19,684 bases of DNA. Source: Candidatus Brocadiaceae bacterium. Its GTDB lineage: Bacteria > Planctomycetota > Brocadiia > Brocadiales > Brocadiaceae. A program made the translations under genes and the position numbers. The notes under the pieces are model-generated. The model ran no database searches. It saw only the letters and a program-made list of their open reading frames with translations, and was not told the DNA's origin. The stretch is taken from NCBI GenBank assembly GCA_024653795.1, contig JANLHY010000765.1, positions 1 through 19,684 on the forward strand, read 5' to 3'. Below are positions 7,319 to 16,500 of the stretch, piece by piece. The first letter of the stretch is position 1. Every line of letters begins with the position of its first letter.

Positions 7319-7516
7319 ATGGAAAAGGCAATTTTGTTAAATGAGATAAAATTTATGGAATTAAAGCTTCATGCCTTAAAGGCACAAGTGGAAGCAGAGA
7401 AACCAAAGATTGAGTCTCATACATCGGCAAGTCTCTACGGCCTTCTTAAAGGGAGTGACGACATAACAATTGAGGATATTGAGGCAGTAAAGATAAAAGG
7501 CAAGGAGTCTGTTTAG
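7319..7516 (+). CDS. Putative antitoxin of a PIN toxin
   Basis: This is a 65-residue acidic/helical protein with a long predicted N-terminal helix (EIKFMELKLHALKAQVEAEK) followed by the segment SASLYGLLKGSDDITIEDIE, a pattern common in small proteins encoded just before PIN-domain toxins. AGGAGG at 7308-7313 precedes the ATG. Its stop codon overlaps the toxin GTG by 1 nt, so the pair is probably translationally coupled. It would neutralise the toxin; I see no classical DNA-binding fold, so autoregulation is uncertain. Confidence 0.75.
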   Translation: MEKAILLNEIKFMELKLHALKAQVEAEKPKIESHTSASLYGLLKGSDDITIEDIEAVKIKGKESV

Positions 7517-7905
7517 TGTATATCGTTACAGATACGCACCCATGGGTTTGGTTTTTGACAGCAAGCCCGCGCCTTTCTCAAAAAGCCAAATCTATATTAT
7601 CCGACCCCTCCAATCTGATTATTCTCCCATCCATCGTTATGATGGAGATTAAATATCTCTATCAGCACAAGCGCATTACTCTTTCCTTTGAAGAAGCCTT
7701 GCAGCAAGTAGAAACAAGTGAGAATATACTTTTACACCCGCTGGATATATCTGTAGTAACAATAGCCCCAATAAGCCTTGATATTCACGATGCCATAATT
7801 GTCGGCACCGCAATTCAGACCGCCGAGGAGTTTGCTCAAACCGTATCGTTGGTTACCATTGATAAAGCCATTACGGATTCCAAGCTTGTGCCAGTGGTTT
7901 GGTAA
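7516..7905 (+). CDS. PIN-domain toxin (VapC-like)
   Basis: This predicted Mg2+-dependent ribonuclease toxin has 129 residues from GTG 7516, which shares a base with the antitoxin stop. The acidic PIN residues are visible: D6 in VTDTHPWVWFL, E44 in VMMEIKYL, D92 in LDIHDAIIVGTA and D116 in LVTIDKAI. The THxWVW start is typical of the PIN subgroup of COG3744. The gene appears complete. The module lies exactly between two duplicated HsdR N-terminal fragments, suggesting it arrived by insertion or recombination at that locus. Confidence 0.87.
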   Translation: MYIVTDTHPWVWFLTASPRLSQKAKSILSDPSNLIILPSIVMMEIKYLYQHKRITLSFEEALQQVETSENILLHPLDISVVTIAPISLDIHDAIIVGTAIQTAEEFAQTVSLVTIDKAITDSKLVPVVW

Positions 7906-7931
7906 GTGTTCTTTCAGTCGATTCAAGGATT

Positions 7932-8108
7932 ATGCCAAGAATATACGAAGCAACAGACACAGATTTAAAGGTCATTGAGAAATTACAGCAAATTGGCTGG
8001 AAGCGGGAGGATACCTTGATTTATCAGCGGGAGTACGCTTTAAGTCCCGAACATCAGAAGATGTTTGAACAGCGGAAAGAGCATAAGGCCAGATATTACT
8101 CTCACTGA
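7932..8108 (+). pseudogene. HsdR N-terminal remnant, copy B
   Basis: Fifty-eight codons from ATG 7932 read MPRIYEATDTDLKVIEKLQQ, then IGWKREDTLIYQREYALSPE. This is the well-conserved beginning of type I restriction endonuclease subunit R (HsdR), which normally continues for about 800-1000 residues with a nuclease and a DEAD-type helicase. Here it diverges after about residue 45 (FEQRKEHKARYYSH) and stops, so no catalytic part remains. A TTG at 7899 extends the frame but is unlikely to be the start. It lies 47 nt upstream of the Eco57I-like enzyme. Confidence 0.7.
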
Positions 8109-8155
8109 ATGGGAATCTACTGACTTTAAAAAAAAGTTTATGAACTGGTGAAGGA

Positions 8156-10795
8156 ATGTCAATATCTCCAACACGTGAAAAGGCGCGTCCGAAAGTTATA
8201 GAGCTTGTCCATAGCTTTAAAGCAAATGAAGCGGCCTATATTAACCCTGCATCACATTATAACGAGACAGAAGTTAGAACTCAGTTTATAGTTCCTTTCT
8301 TCCAGGCGTTAGGATGGGACGTATTAAATAAAAAAAGATTGCCATTAGATCTGCGAGAGGTTATTCAAGAGGCTACCGTTGAGGTAGGCACGGAAAAACT
8401 ATCCAAAAAACCGGATTACGAGTTCCGTCTTGCAAGGCAGCGAAAGTTTTTTGTTGAAGCCAAGAAGCCGTCCATTAAAATTGAAAGCGATAATGCCTCG
8501 GCATTTCAAACACGAAGATACGGTTTTAGCGCCGGGTTACCTGTATCGATCCTTACTAATTTTCACAAACTTGCAATCTATGATTGTGTGCCAGTCCCGG
8601 GCAAGGAAGACAACCCACGAAAGGCCAGGCTGAAGCTTTACTCATATGAAGAGTTGGAAAGTTGCTTCGACGAACTTTATGACACGCTTTCACGAGTAGA
8701 AGCAAGCGTGTTGGGCGACATTTATGAACTTCTCATAGCACAGGAACTTGTACTTGATAATCGGAACAATCTTACCCTTGTTGAAAAACCGGAAGTAATA
8801 GCAAGCGGTGGAATCTTTACGACGCCAAAGTATATTGTAGATTCAATTGTGGAGCGGACACTTGCTCCGGCAATCAGCGGCAAAACCCCTGCTGAACTGG
8901 CTTCTATTCATATTGCCGATATATGCTGCGGGTCCGGCGTTTTTTTATTAGCCGCCTATGATTTTTCACTAAACTATCACCTCAATTGGTATCTAAAAGA
9001 CGGCGCCGCAAAACATAATGGCAGAGAGATTTATGAGATAGGGCAAGGAGAATGGCGACTTACCCTTAACCAAAAACGTAAAATCTTACTAAATAACATC
9101 TTTGGCGTTGATATTGAAGGTCAGGCCGTAGAAGTAGCCAGATTCAGTCTACTTCTAAAGCTTATAGAAGATGAAACGAATGAAAGCATTGTAAACCATT
9201 TGTCTTACTATAAAGAGCAGGCCCTTCCGGCATTAGACAATCATATAAAGTGCGGAAACAGTCTTGTCAGCCCTCTTCAGTTTCAGAGTTACAATGAATC
9301 CGCAGATGATGCGCTTTTGGAACTAATTAATCCTTTTGATTGGGAAAAAGAGTTCCCTGCAATTTTCAATAAAGGCGGATTTGACATAGTTATCGGCAAC
9401 CCGCCATATATACGAATACAAAACATGGTCGTATCTTCACCTGAAGAGGTTAAATTTTATCAAAGCTCGACATCCGGTTATACTTGCGCAGAAAGCGACA
9501 ATTTTGACAAGTACGCTCTGTTTATAGAGCGGGCTGTCTCTCTCTTAAATCAAAAAGGCTTTTTGGGCTACATTGTTCCTCACAAATTTTTTGCGATCAA
9601 ATCGGGCCAAAACTTGCGGAAGCTTATTTCTAATGGACGTCACCTGAATGAGATTGTTTACTTCGGAGTTCAGCAGGTTTTCGGGAAGCGATCAACAACG
9701 TACACCTGCATTCTCATATTGGCGAAGAGTCCGAACCCCGAATTTTCTGTTGAAATAGTTGATGATCTAAAAACCTGGCGTTACTCAGAACTCGGCATCA
9801 AGCAATCGCATCCATCAGAGGAGCTTGATGAGAAACCATGGACTTTTATCCAGGATAGGGCCAAGCTCCTTTTTGACCGATTGCGCAGGGAGCACCCTTT
9901 GCGACTGGAAACTGTCGCAGAAATCTTTGTGGGAGTTCAAACAAGCGCCGATAAAATCTATATCATACATCCGACAAAGATAGCAACCAATACCGTCAGT
10001 TTTATTGATGTCAAAGGAAAGAAATGGACAATCGAGCGAGATATATTAAGGCCAAGCCTGTTAGACTCGCCTCTATACCCTTTTTGCAAGCCTGAGCCGA
10101 ATACATTCATCATATTTCCTTATAAAATCAAGAATAACGATGCAGAACTTTATTCGCCCGATGAGATGCGTAAACTTTTTCCGAAAGCGTGGAAATATTT
10201 AAATGCTCACAAGTCCAAGCTGATGGATAGGAATATTCAAGGTGGTACAGCGGATTCCTGGTACAGATATGGACGTTCGCAAAGCCTGACTAAGTTTAAT
10301 AGCGAGAAGATTATCCTGCCGATTCTGTCAACGGACCCTCGATACGCTTATGATGACAGAAATATCGTCGTCACAGGCGGTGGTAACGGTCCGTATTATC
10401 TAATTCGACCTCGTAAAGACACGCACCTGTCTATATTTTTCATTCTGGCAGTCTTATGTCATCCGTTAATAGAGGCTATGGTGCGGGCATCATCGAGTGC
10501 ATTTCGCGGCGGATATTACTCTCATGGCAAGCAGTTTTTGGAGAGTCTGCCCATCCCTGACATAGATTTTACCAATGCTTCCATGAAAAACAATCACGAT
10601 CAGATAGTTTCGTTGTCTAAAAAGCTGATTGCTGTCAATGAAAGGATAAAGTCTTCAACTATCCCGAAACAGCGCAATGTATATGAGCGGCAAAGACTGA
10701 TTCTCAGTGACCAGATAAATAAGCTTGTGGAAGCTTTATATGGATTGAGTCCAACGGACTTAAAAGCCGCTGAAAGCGTGCAAATACCCACTTAA
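8156..10795 (+). CDS. Type IIG (Eco57I-like) restriction-modification enzyme
   Basis: An 879-residue fused nuclease and adenine-N6 methyltransferase. The N-terminal nuclease region (about 30-150) has YNETEVRTQFIVPFFQALGW and a PD-(D/E)xK site: D87 in PDYEF, then E101-x-K103 in FVEAKKP. The methyltransferase core follows: GGIFTTPKYIVDSIV (218-232), SAM motif I ADICCGSGVFLL (254-265), and catalytic NPPY (415-418, IGNPPYIRIQ). The C-terminal third (about 560-850) is a TaqI/Eco57I-type target-recognition region. In such enzymes one polypeptide methylates one strand of an asymmetric site and cuts nearby. A separate methyltransferase gene follows after 10 nt, the Eco57I genetic arrangement. AAGGA sits directly against the ATG, a poor ribosome-binding spacing. 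The recognition site cannot be read from the sequence. Confidence 0.9.
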   Translation: MSISPTREKARPKVIELVHSFKANEAAYINPASHYNETEVRTQFIVPFFQALGWDVLNKKRLPLDLREVIQEATVEVGTEKLSKKPDYEFRLARQRKFFVEAKKPSIKIESDNASAFQTRRYGFSAGLPVSILTNFHKLAIYDCVPVPGKEDNPRKARLKLYSYEELESCFDELYDTLSRVEASVLGDIYELLIAQELVLDNRNNLTLVEKPEVIASGGIFTTPKYIVDSIVERTLAPAISGKTPAELASIHIADICCGSGVFLLAAYDFSLNYHLNWYLKDGAAKHNGREIYEIGQGEWRLTLNQKRKILLNNIFGVDIEGQAVEVARFSLLLKLIEDETNESIVNHLSYYKEQALPALDNHIKCGNSLVSPLQFQSYNESADDALLELINPFDWEKEFPAIFNKGGFDIVIGNPPYIRIQNMVVSSPEEVKFYQSSTSGYTCAESDNFDKYALFIERAVSLLNQKGFLGYIVPHKFFAIKSGQNLRKLISNGRHLNEIVYFGVQQVFGKRSTTYTCILILAKSPNPEFSVEIVDDLKTWRYSELGIKQSHPSEELDEKPWTFIQDRAKLLFDRLRREHPLRLETVAEIFVGVQTSADKIYIIHPTKIATNTVSFIDVKGKKWTIERDILRPSLLDSPLYPFCKPEPNTFIIFPYKIKNNDAELYSPDEMRKLFPKAWKYLNAHKSKLMDRNIQGGTADSWYRYGRSQSLTKFNSEKIILPILSTDPRYAYDDRNIVVTGGGNGPYYLIRPRKDTHLSIFFILAVLCHPLIEAMVRASSSAFRGGYYSHGKQFLESLPIPDIDFTNASMKNNHDQIVSLSKKLIAVNERIKSSTIPKQRNVYERQRLILSDQINKLVEALYGLSPTDLKAAESVQIPT

Positions 10796-10805
10796 AGAAG
10801 AGACT

Positions 10806-12485
10806 ATGAAACGACCGGTATCATATCAAAAAATTAGAGGCGCCTATTACACACCGAAACCGATAGCCGAGTTCCTTTCTAAATGGGCTATCCGCTCTAT
10901 TCAAGACGAGGTTCTAGAACCAAGCTGCGGTGACGGCACTATATTGGAGACTGCCGCGGAAGTTTTGCTCAGTAAGGGAGCCAGTAAAAAAGAAACTATT
11001 GAGCGTATTCATGGTGTTGAGATAGACCATGAGGAAGCGCAAAAAGCATATTTGCGTCTTTGCAATTTAGGTCTGACAGTCACGAACAGCACTATTTACA
11101 AGGGAGATTTCTTTTTGTATTGCTGGACACACCTCGCGCCGGAACGCAATCTTTTCTCTTCCCATGATGCGAACGGCAGAAAGTTTGATGCAATTATCGG
11201 AAACCCGCCGTTTATTCGCTATCAACATTTTAAGGAAGAACACAGTATGATTGCCTTCGATCTGATGAAACGTTTACACTTGCACCCAAGCAGGCTTACA
11301 AATGCCTGGGTGCCTTTCATTGTAGCGTCAACAATGCTTTTGAAGGACGATGGACGGTTGGCAATGGTCGTTCCGGCAGAATTGCTACAAGTAGGATATA
11401 CAGCCGAGCTTAGATTATTTTTAAGCAATATTTTTAAGCGGATAACGATCTTTACATTTCGCCGGTTGTTGTTCCCTGATATTCAGCAAGAAGTGGTTTT
11501 GCTCTGTGCGGAAAAAAACGGGCATGGGCCGGAAGGCATAGATGTAGTTGAGCTCAACGGTTTGGAAGACCTGACGTTGTACAATAATAACAGATATAAA
11601 CAAGCTGTATTTAAGGCGATAGACCATTCGACTGAAAAGTGGACGCAATATTATCTTACCCCAAATGAAATAGAGCTGATTCGGGAACTCAGAAAAAATG
11701 AACGCCTTCAAACACTAGGGAATCTGGCATCTGTTGATGTCGGCATTGTAACGGGCATGAACAACTTCTTTGTATTGACAGAAGACGAAAAAAAACGCTC
11801 ATCTTTGGATGGTTTTACAAGAGAGATCGTTACAAGATCTGCGCATGTTGGCGGTCTAATTTTTCGGGAATCGAACTGGAAGACCCTTGCAGAGCAACAA
11901 TTGCCCTCACATTTACTCTGTCTCCCTGATGTCCCTTTTGAAGAGCTACCTCAACGCACCCATGCCTATGTAAAGAAAGGGGAGGCAGAAGGTTGGAATA
12001 CCGGATATAAGTGTCGCATTCGAAAGCGCTGGTACATAGTGCCTTCGTTATGGGTGCCGGATGCATTCATGTTGCGACAGATTTACCGCTATCCCAAAAT
12101 TGTATTAAATCAAACAACCGCAACGTGTACTGATACAATTCATCGAATAAAGTTTCACAACGGCGTTAAGGGTGAACAATTGACAGCAGCGTTTATAAAT
12201 TCTCTAACGTTTGCCTTTTCAGAAATTGGTGGACGAAGCTATGGGGGCGGTGTTTTGGAGCTTGAACCTAGAGAAGCGGAACACCTTCCAATTCCGTACG
12301 AACACGCAACCTCTCTTACTCTTGAGGAAATTGATAGATTATTACTATCCGAGAACATTGATGCAGTATTAAACATTACAGACAAATTATTGCTTCAAGA
12401 AGGGATGGGTTTATCAAAAAAGGAAGTTATGGAACTTCGACAGATATGCAAAAAGCTGACGGATAGAAGGATTGAACGAAAATGA
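10806..12485 (+). CDS. Adenine-N6 DNA methyltransferase (M.Eco57I-like)
   Basis: A 559-residue stand-alone N6-adenine methyltransferase of the gamma class. Motif order: RGAYYTPKPIAEFLSKWA (11-28), SAM motif I VLEPSCGDGTIL (36-47), an acidic SAM-binding residue in HGVEIDHEEA (69-78), and catalytic NPPF (133-136, IIGNPPFIRYQ). A C-terminal recognition region contains SYGGGVLELEPREAEHLPIP, typical of Eco57I/TaqI-like enzymes. There is no nuclease motif. It starts 10 nt after the type IIG gene with AAGAAG before the ATG, so the two are probably one operon. It would protect both strands of the same site, as M.Eco57I does for Eco57I. An independent specificity is possible. Confidence 0.9.
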   Translation: MKRPVSYQKIRGAYYTPKPIAEFLSKWAIRSIQDEVLEPSCGDGTILETAAEVLLSKGASKKETIERIHGVEIDHEEAQKAYLRLCNLGLTVTNSTIYKGDFFLYCWTHLAPERNLFSSHDANGRKFDAIIGNPPFIRYQHFKEEHSMIAFDLMKRLHLHPSRLTNAWVPFIVASTMLLKDDGRLAMVVPAELLQVGYTAELRLFLSNIFKRITIFTFRRLLFPDIQQEVVLLCAEKNGHGPEGIDVVELNGLEDLTLYNNNRYKQAVFKAIDHSTEKWTQYYLTPNEIELIRELRKNERLQTLGNLASVDVGIVTGMNNFFVLTEDEKKRSSLDGFTREIVTRSAHVGGLIFRESNWKTLAEQQLPSHLLCLPDVPFEELPQRTHAYVKKGEAEGWNTGYKCRIRKRWYIVPSLWVPDAFMLRQIYRYPKIVLNQTTATCTDTIHRIKFHNGVKGEQLTAAFINSLTFAFSEIGGRSYGGGVLELEPREAEHLPIPYEHATSLTLEEIDRLLLSENIDAVLNITDKLLLQEGMGLSKKEVMELRQICKKLTDRRIERK

Positions 12486-12499
12486 TTTAGATAATAGAA

Positions 12500-12620
12500 G
12501 GGGCAGAGGCATTCGGGTTTTGGAAAGCATTTAGAAGGCGTGCGGTTCTTGCGGCAAGAGGCAGAAAGGCGCATTGAGCGAATTATTGCCGAGGTATGGG
12601 GAGGAAATAGTGAAGTATGA
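12500..12620 (+). pseudogene. Possible methyltransferase tail fragment
   Basis: A frame ending in TGA at 12618-12620 reads GVRFLRQEAERRIERIIAEV followed by WGG. The repeated 'R-I-IAEV' ending also occurs in the remnant downstream (MIARIIAEVLEIEE), suggesting two related C-terminal tails. It has no start codon of its own. The origin is inferred only from this resemblance. Confidence 0.3.
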
Positions 12621-12685
12621 AGCTGAGGTTTTGGGCATCGATAGTAATAATCTTTAGTTCTTATTCTCCTCTGGCGCTGATCTTA

Positions 12686-12931
12686 ATGTTAGCTCGTCAT
12701 TATAGTTTCACCGATGAGGAACTGGATTTCATCCCTTCGGCTTCGCTCAGGACAGGCATCAACTACGATTAAATACCGCATGGGAAAAGAACTGGACTTA
12801 TACGATAATAGTCAGAAAACCGCTCCCTGCTTAAAGATTACAGGGATATGATTGCTCGTATAATTGCTGAGGTTTTGGAGATAGAGGAAAAAGTCAACAC
12901 TGGGTTAAACCACTTCATGAAAAAGGTTTGA
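12686..12931 (+). pseudogene. Remnant of a PglX/Eco57I-type DNA methyltransferase C-terminus
   Basis: Pieces in successive frames read ARHYSFTDEELDFI, INYD, KYRMGKELD and SLLKDYRDMIARIIAEVLEI. Joined, they resemble the conserved end ('EELDFIINYDIKYRMG') of large adenine methyltransferases of the PglX/Eco57I group. The frame is broken after INYD, where the shift fits loss of two bases (GAT-TAA at 12767-12772 instead of GAT-ATT-AAA), and again before SLLKDY. A 27-bp insertion splits DFI from INYD. With the fragment at 12500-12620, this fills the gene-free stretch 12486-12976. No catalytic part remains. Confidence 0.5.
12734..12760. repeat. 27-bp insertion flanked by ATC duplication
   Basis: CCTTCGGCTTCGCTCAGGAC followed by AGGCATC interrupts the methyltransferase remnant between its codons for DFI and NYD. 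The triplet ATC appears on both sides (12731-12733 and 12758-12760), as if duplicated on insertion, and the insert keeps the frame. Its core resembles a short GCTTCGCTCAGGACAGG repeat that I recall as dispersed in various environmental genomes; that is memory, not a search. Confidence 0.45.
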
Positions 12932-12976
12932 AAATGATTTCTTTATGATATAGAATTACAGAAAAGAGGAGATACT

Positions 12977-13174
12977 ATGAATGCATATAAATATCATTCT
13001 ATTGTAAAAGAAGATGGAATTGTTGAATTGCCGAAAATTCCCCTGCCTAAAGGTGCAAGGGTTGAGGTTATAATACTGCCGGAAGAAGAAACCTTTGAAA
13101 TGATGCGGGCGGCGGAAAGCAGTATAAAATTCTGGGAAAATTCAACAGACGATGCCATCTGGAACAATGCTTAA
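12977..13174 (+). CDS. AbrB-like/AF2212-type antitoxin
   Basis: This 65-residue protein begins MNAYKYHSIVKEDGIVELPK and continues IPLPKGARVEVIILPEEE: the 'V-x-x-x-G-I-V-x-L-P' plus 'KG--VEV' pattern of small beta-strand antitoxins (AF2212/DUF2281 or MazE-like). The acidic, helical C-terminus would bind the toxin. A strong AGAGGAG site precedes the ATG. It overlaps the start of a PemK/MazF-type toxin by 8 nt, the usual coupling, but that toxin is truncated. The antitoxin is thus orphaned here and could only serve as a decoy or as protection against a toxin encoded elsewhere. Confidence 0.75.
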   Translation: MNAYKYHSIVKEDGIVELPKIPLPKGARVEVIILPEEETFEMMRAAESSIKFWENSTDDAIWNNA

Positions 13175-13472
13175 ACAAAGAGATATTGTTCTTATTCCTA
13201 TCCCTTTTACAGACTTGGTCTCCCAAAAAAGACGTCCTGCTGTGGTAATCTCCTCAGACAATTACAACGAAACACATGAACAAGTCAATCATAATCAAAA
13301 TATTTGGCCGTGTAAAAACTCATATCCTTTTAAAGATAAAAGAATTTCTCTTGAAAATTATAGAACAGCACAACACAGTAAATTAGACAGGAGGGCTGCA
13401 ATGCAGAAGATTTTGCCGAAAGGGTTTCTGTCTGGGATATTAAACCTGCATTCGAAAAGTGCTGCCCGTTAG
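13167..13472 (+). pseudogene. Truncated PemK/MazF-type toxin
   Basis: From ATG 13167 the first 39 codons (MLKQRDIVLIPIPFTDLVSQ, then KRRPAVVISSDNYNETHEQ) are a clean N-terminus of a PemK/MazF endoribonuclease: beta-strand 1, the RPAVVIS strand and loop. After about 13283 similarity stops. The frame continues through unrelated sequence (VNHNQNIWPCK...) to a stop at 13472, crossing an orphan ferredoxin tail in the wrong frame. The missing two thirds include the rest of the fold and the catalytic threonine/serine, so it should be inactive. Confidence 0.75.
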
Positions 13473-13510
13473 GGGCAATTACGGTAAAAAAAGCAGATAA
13501 TACGGATTAG
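13382..13510 (+). pseudogene. Orphan ferredoxin tail, paralogue of the GH15-fusion C-terminus
   Basis: Frame 13382-13510 reads RVSVWDIKPAFEKCCPLGAI then TVKKADNTD-stop. It matches the last 30 residues of the GH15-ferredoxin protein (KVSGWDIKPEFKKCCPLGAI). At DNA level, 66 of 75 aligned nt agree from the shared GCC codon (A of AEK/AER). It has the last cluster cysteine (CCP) but not the CxxCxxC part, and no start codon. It is a fragment of a second ferredoxin-domain gene, joined to the truncated toxin. Confidence 0.7.
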
Positions 13511-13557
13511 TAAAGACAGATCTTGAGTCCAAGAATATATTTGACGCGTATAATAAA

Positions 13558-16500
13558 ATGTTGACATGGTATTTAAAAGAGCTATATAAGATTTACAGTC
13601 GTGGAGATGCCACTGAAGAAAGTTGCTATTATGCCTTATCAGGTCTTTTGCAGAAATATGCAGAATCAGTTGGCAAGAAAAATATCTCCATAACCACCCT
13701 GCCAAAAAAGACGGACGCTGGTAATCCCGATTTTAGAGTATGGGATGGGAATCAGCATATTGTTGGCTATATCGAAGCAAAAGCCCCAACAAACGAATAT
13801 TTGGATCAAATAGAAACCACAGATCAGCTAAAACGGTACTTAAAAACATTCCCTAACCTAATACTAACCAACTTCGTTGAATTCAGGCTCTATCGCAACG
13901 GCGAACTAACAGACAAAGTCCGTATCGGCAGGCCGTTTATCATGCATAAGCTTAAAACAGTCCTTCCGGTTGAAAACGAAACAGATTTCTTTAAACTGCT
14001 TGAAAAATTCTTTTCCTTTTCACTGCCAAAATTCTATGATGCTGAATCCCTTGCAATGGTTTTGGCAGATAAGACACGCTTTCTCAGGGACGAAGTAATT
14101 ACCCAGGAATTGCGAGAAGAAGAGGAAGGAAAAAGAAAAAGCATTACGGGGTTTTACGAGGCTTTCAAACAATATCTCATAAGCGACCTCACAAAAGAAG
14201 CGTTTGCCGACCTGTATTCACAAACTATCACGTACGGACTTTTCACCTCAAGGATTCGGGCAAAGGGCGCCTTTAACAGAGAGCTTGCGCATAAAAACAT
14301 CCCGCATACGATTGGAATTTTAAGGGACATTTTCAGGTTTATTTCACTCGAAGAACTTCCACGACAGATGGAATGGATCATTGACGATATCTCAGAGGTG
14401 CTGGCAGTTACCGATGTAAAAAATATCCTTCATCAATATTTCCATAAAGGCAAGGGAGAAGACCCGGTTATTCACTTTTACGAGACATTTCTTGCTGAAT
14501 ATGACCCAAAAACCAGAGAACGCAGGGGAGTATATTACACACCTGAGCCTGTAGTCTCATATATTGTGCGTTCCCTTCATGTTATTTTGAAGGAACATTT
14601 TAATAGAAATGAAGGTTTTGCCAGCGAATCAGTCACAGTCTTGGACCCCGCGGCAGGCACACTAACCTTTTTGGCCGAGGCATCGAAACTCGCATTAGAA
14701 GAATTCACCTCGAAGTACGGCAAGGGTGGAAATGAACGTTTTATCAAGGAACATATCCTGAAAAACTTTTACGCCTTTGAACTGATGATGGCCCCATATG
14801 CAATAGGTCATTTAAAGATGTCCTTCCTCCTTGAAGAACTTGGTTATCTATTAAGAGATGATGACAGATTTAAACTCTACCTCACAAATACCCTTGAAAT
14901 GAAAGAACCTGACGAAAGCAAATATCTTGGTCCCGGTTGGATCTCAATTTCAGAAGAATCTCACCTGGCGGGCAAAGTGAAAAGGGAACAGCCGATTTTA
15001 GTTATACTTGGTAACCCGCCATATTCAGGACATTCTTCTAACATCGGCGATTGGATATCCAGAGAAATTAAGGCTTACTATCAGATCGATGGAAAACCTC
15101 TTGGAGAAAAAAATCCAAAGTGGTTGCAGGATGACTATGTAAAATTTATTCGTTTTGCACAGTGGAAAATTGACCAGGCAGGCGAAGGAGTTCTTGGATT
15201 TATTACAAACCACAGCTACCTTGATAATCCAACCTTCCGAGGCATGAGGCAATCTTTGATGAATAGTTTTGATGAAATTTATATCCTTGACCTCCACGGC
15301 AACAGCCTCAAAAAGGAAAAATGTCCTGATGGTTCAAAAGACGAAAATGTCTTTGATATTCAACAAGGAGTAACTATTGCCATTTTTATTAAAAGGAAGA
15401 ATAAAAAAGACGGTTGTAAAGTTTTTCATTCTGAAACCTGGGGATTAAGAGAACAAAAATACCGTTGGCTCTTGAAGAATGATATCAATACAACCAAGTG
15501 GAAAAGGTTATCTCCAAAATCAGAATTTTATCTCTTTATTCCCAGAGAAGAAAAGCTTTTGAAGGAGTACGAAAGTTATCCGAAGATAACAGATATTTTC
15601 ATTCAAAATAGCGTGGGGATTGTTACGGCAAGGGATAACTTTGTAATAGACACCGACAAAGAAAGACTCAAACAGCGGATCAGAATGTTTCTTGATGAAA
15701 AAATGCCAGACGAATATGTCGGACAAACTTTTCATTTAAAGGATAAATCTAATTGGCGATTAAAAGTCGCACGTGAGAAAGTGAGAAAAGATGAAAACTG
15801 GCAAGAATCAATAAAACAGATTTTGTATAGGCCGTTTGATCTCCAATGGATTTTTTATCATGACGCAGTTGTTGAACGCTCTCGTAAACAAGTTATGTGC
15901 CATATGATGAAGAAGAATTTGGGATTGATTACAAGACGACAAATGTTACCAAATAAACCTTGTAATTATGTCTTTGTTTCAGAAACTATTATTTCAGATG
16001 GAGTAATACGTTCTGACAATAAAGGCAGTGAATCCCTTTTCCCTCTTTACCTTTATCCAGAAAAAAACATTCCAGAAAAACGGCCTTCAATTCGCAATTT
16101 AATGCTTTTTGAGCCGCAGGCAGATTATGGGACAAGGAAAGCAAATCTATCTCCTGTAATAATCGAACAACTAACAAAATCTTTTAAGAAAACACCTTCC
16201 CCTGAACAAATCTTCTTTTACATCTACGCTGTCCTCTATTCTAATACCTACCGTTCAAAATATTCAGAATTCCTGAAGATTGATTTTCCCAGAATACCCT
16301 TTACGAGAGACTACAAATTATTTATCAAAATGGGTGATTATGGGAAAAGTCTCGTTGATTTACATCTGCTTAAATCACCGGAACTTGACCCGCCTATCGC
16401 CAAATTTCAGGGCAAAGGAGACAACAGAGTTGAGAAATTACATTATGACCATTCACAGTTATTTATCAACAAAGACCAGTATTTTGAAGGTATAGAACCA

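Noticed and set aside
13276..13386. Short plus-strand ORF MNKSIIIKIFGRVKTHILLK...
   Set aside because: No ribosome-binding site and no family resemblance; it lies in the junk between the toxin start and the ferredoxin tail.
13549..13554. TATAAT as a promoter -10 for the type ISP-like gene
   Set aside because: The best -35 candidate (TTGAGT, 13523-13528) is 20 nt away, too far for a normal promoter, and the hexamer is only 3 nt from the ATG. Kept only as a remark under findings.
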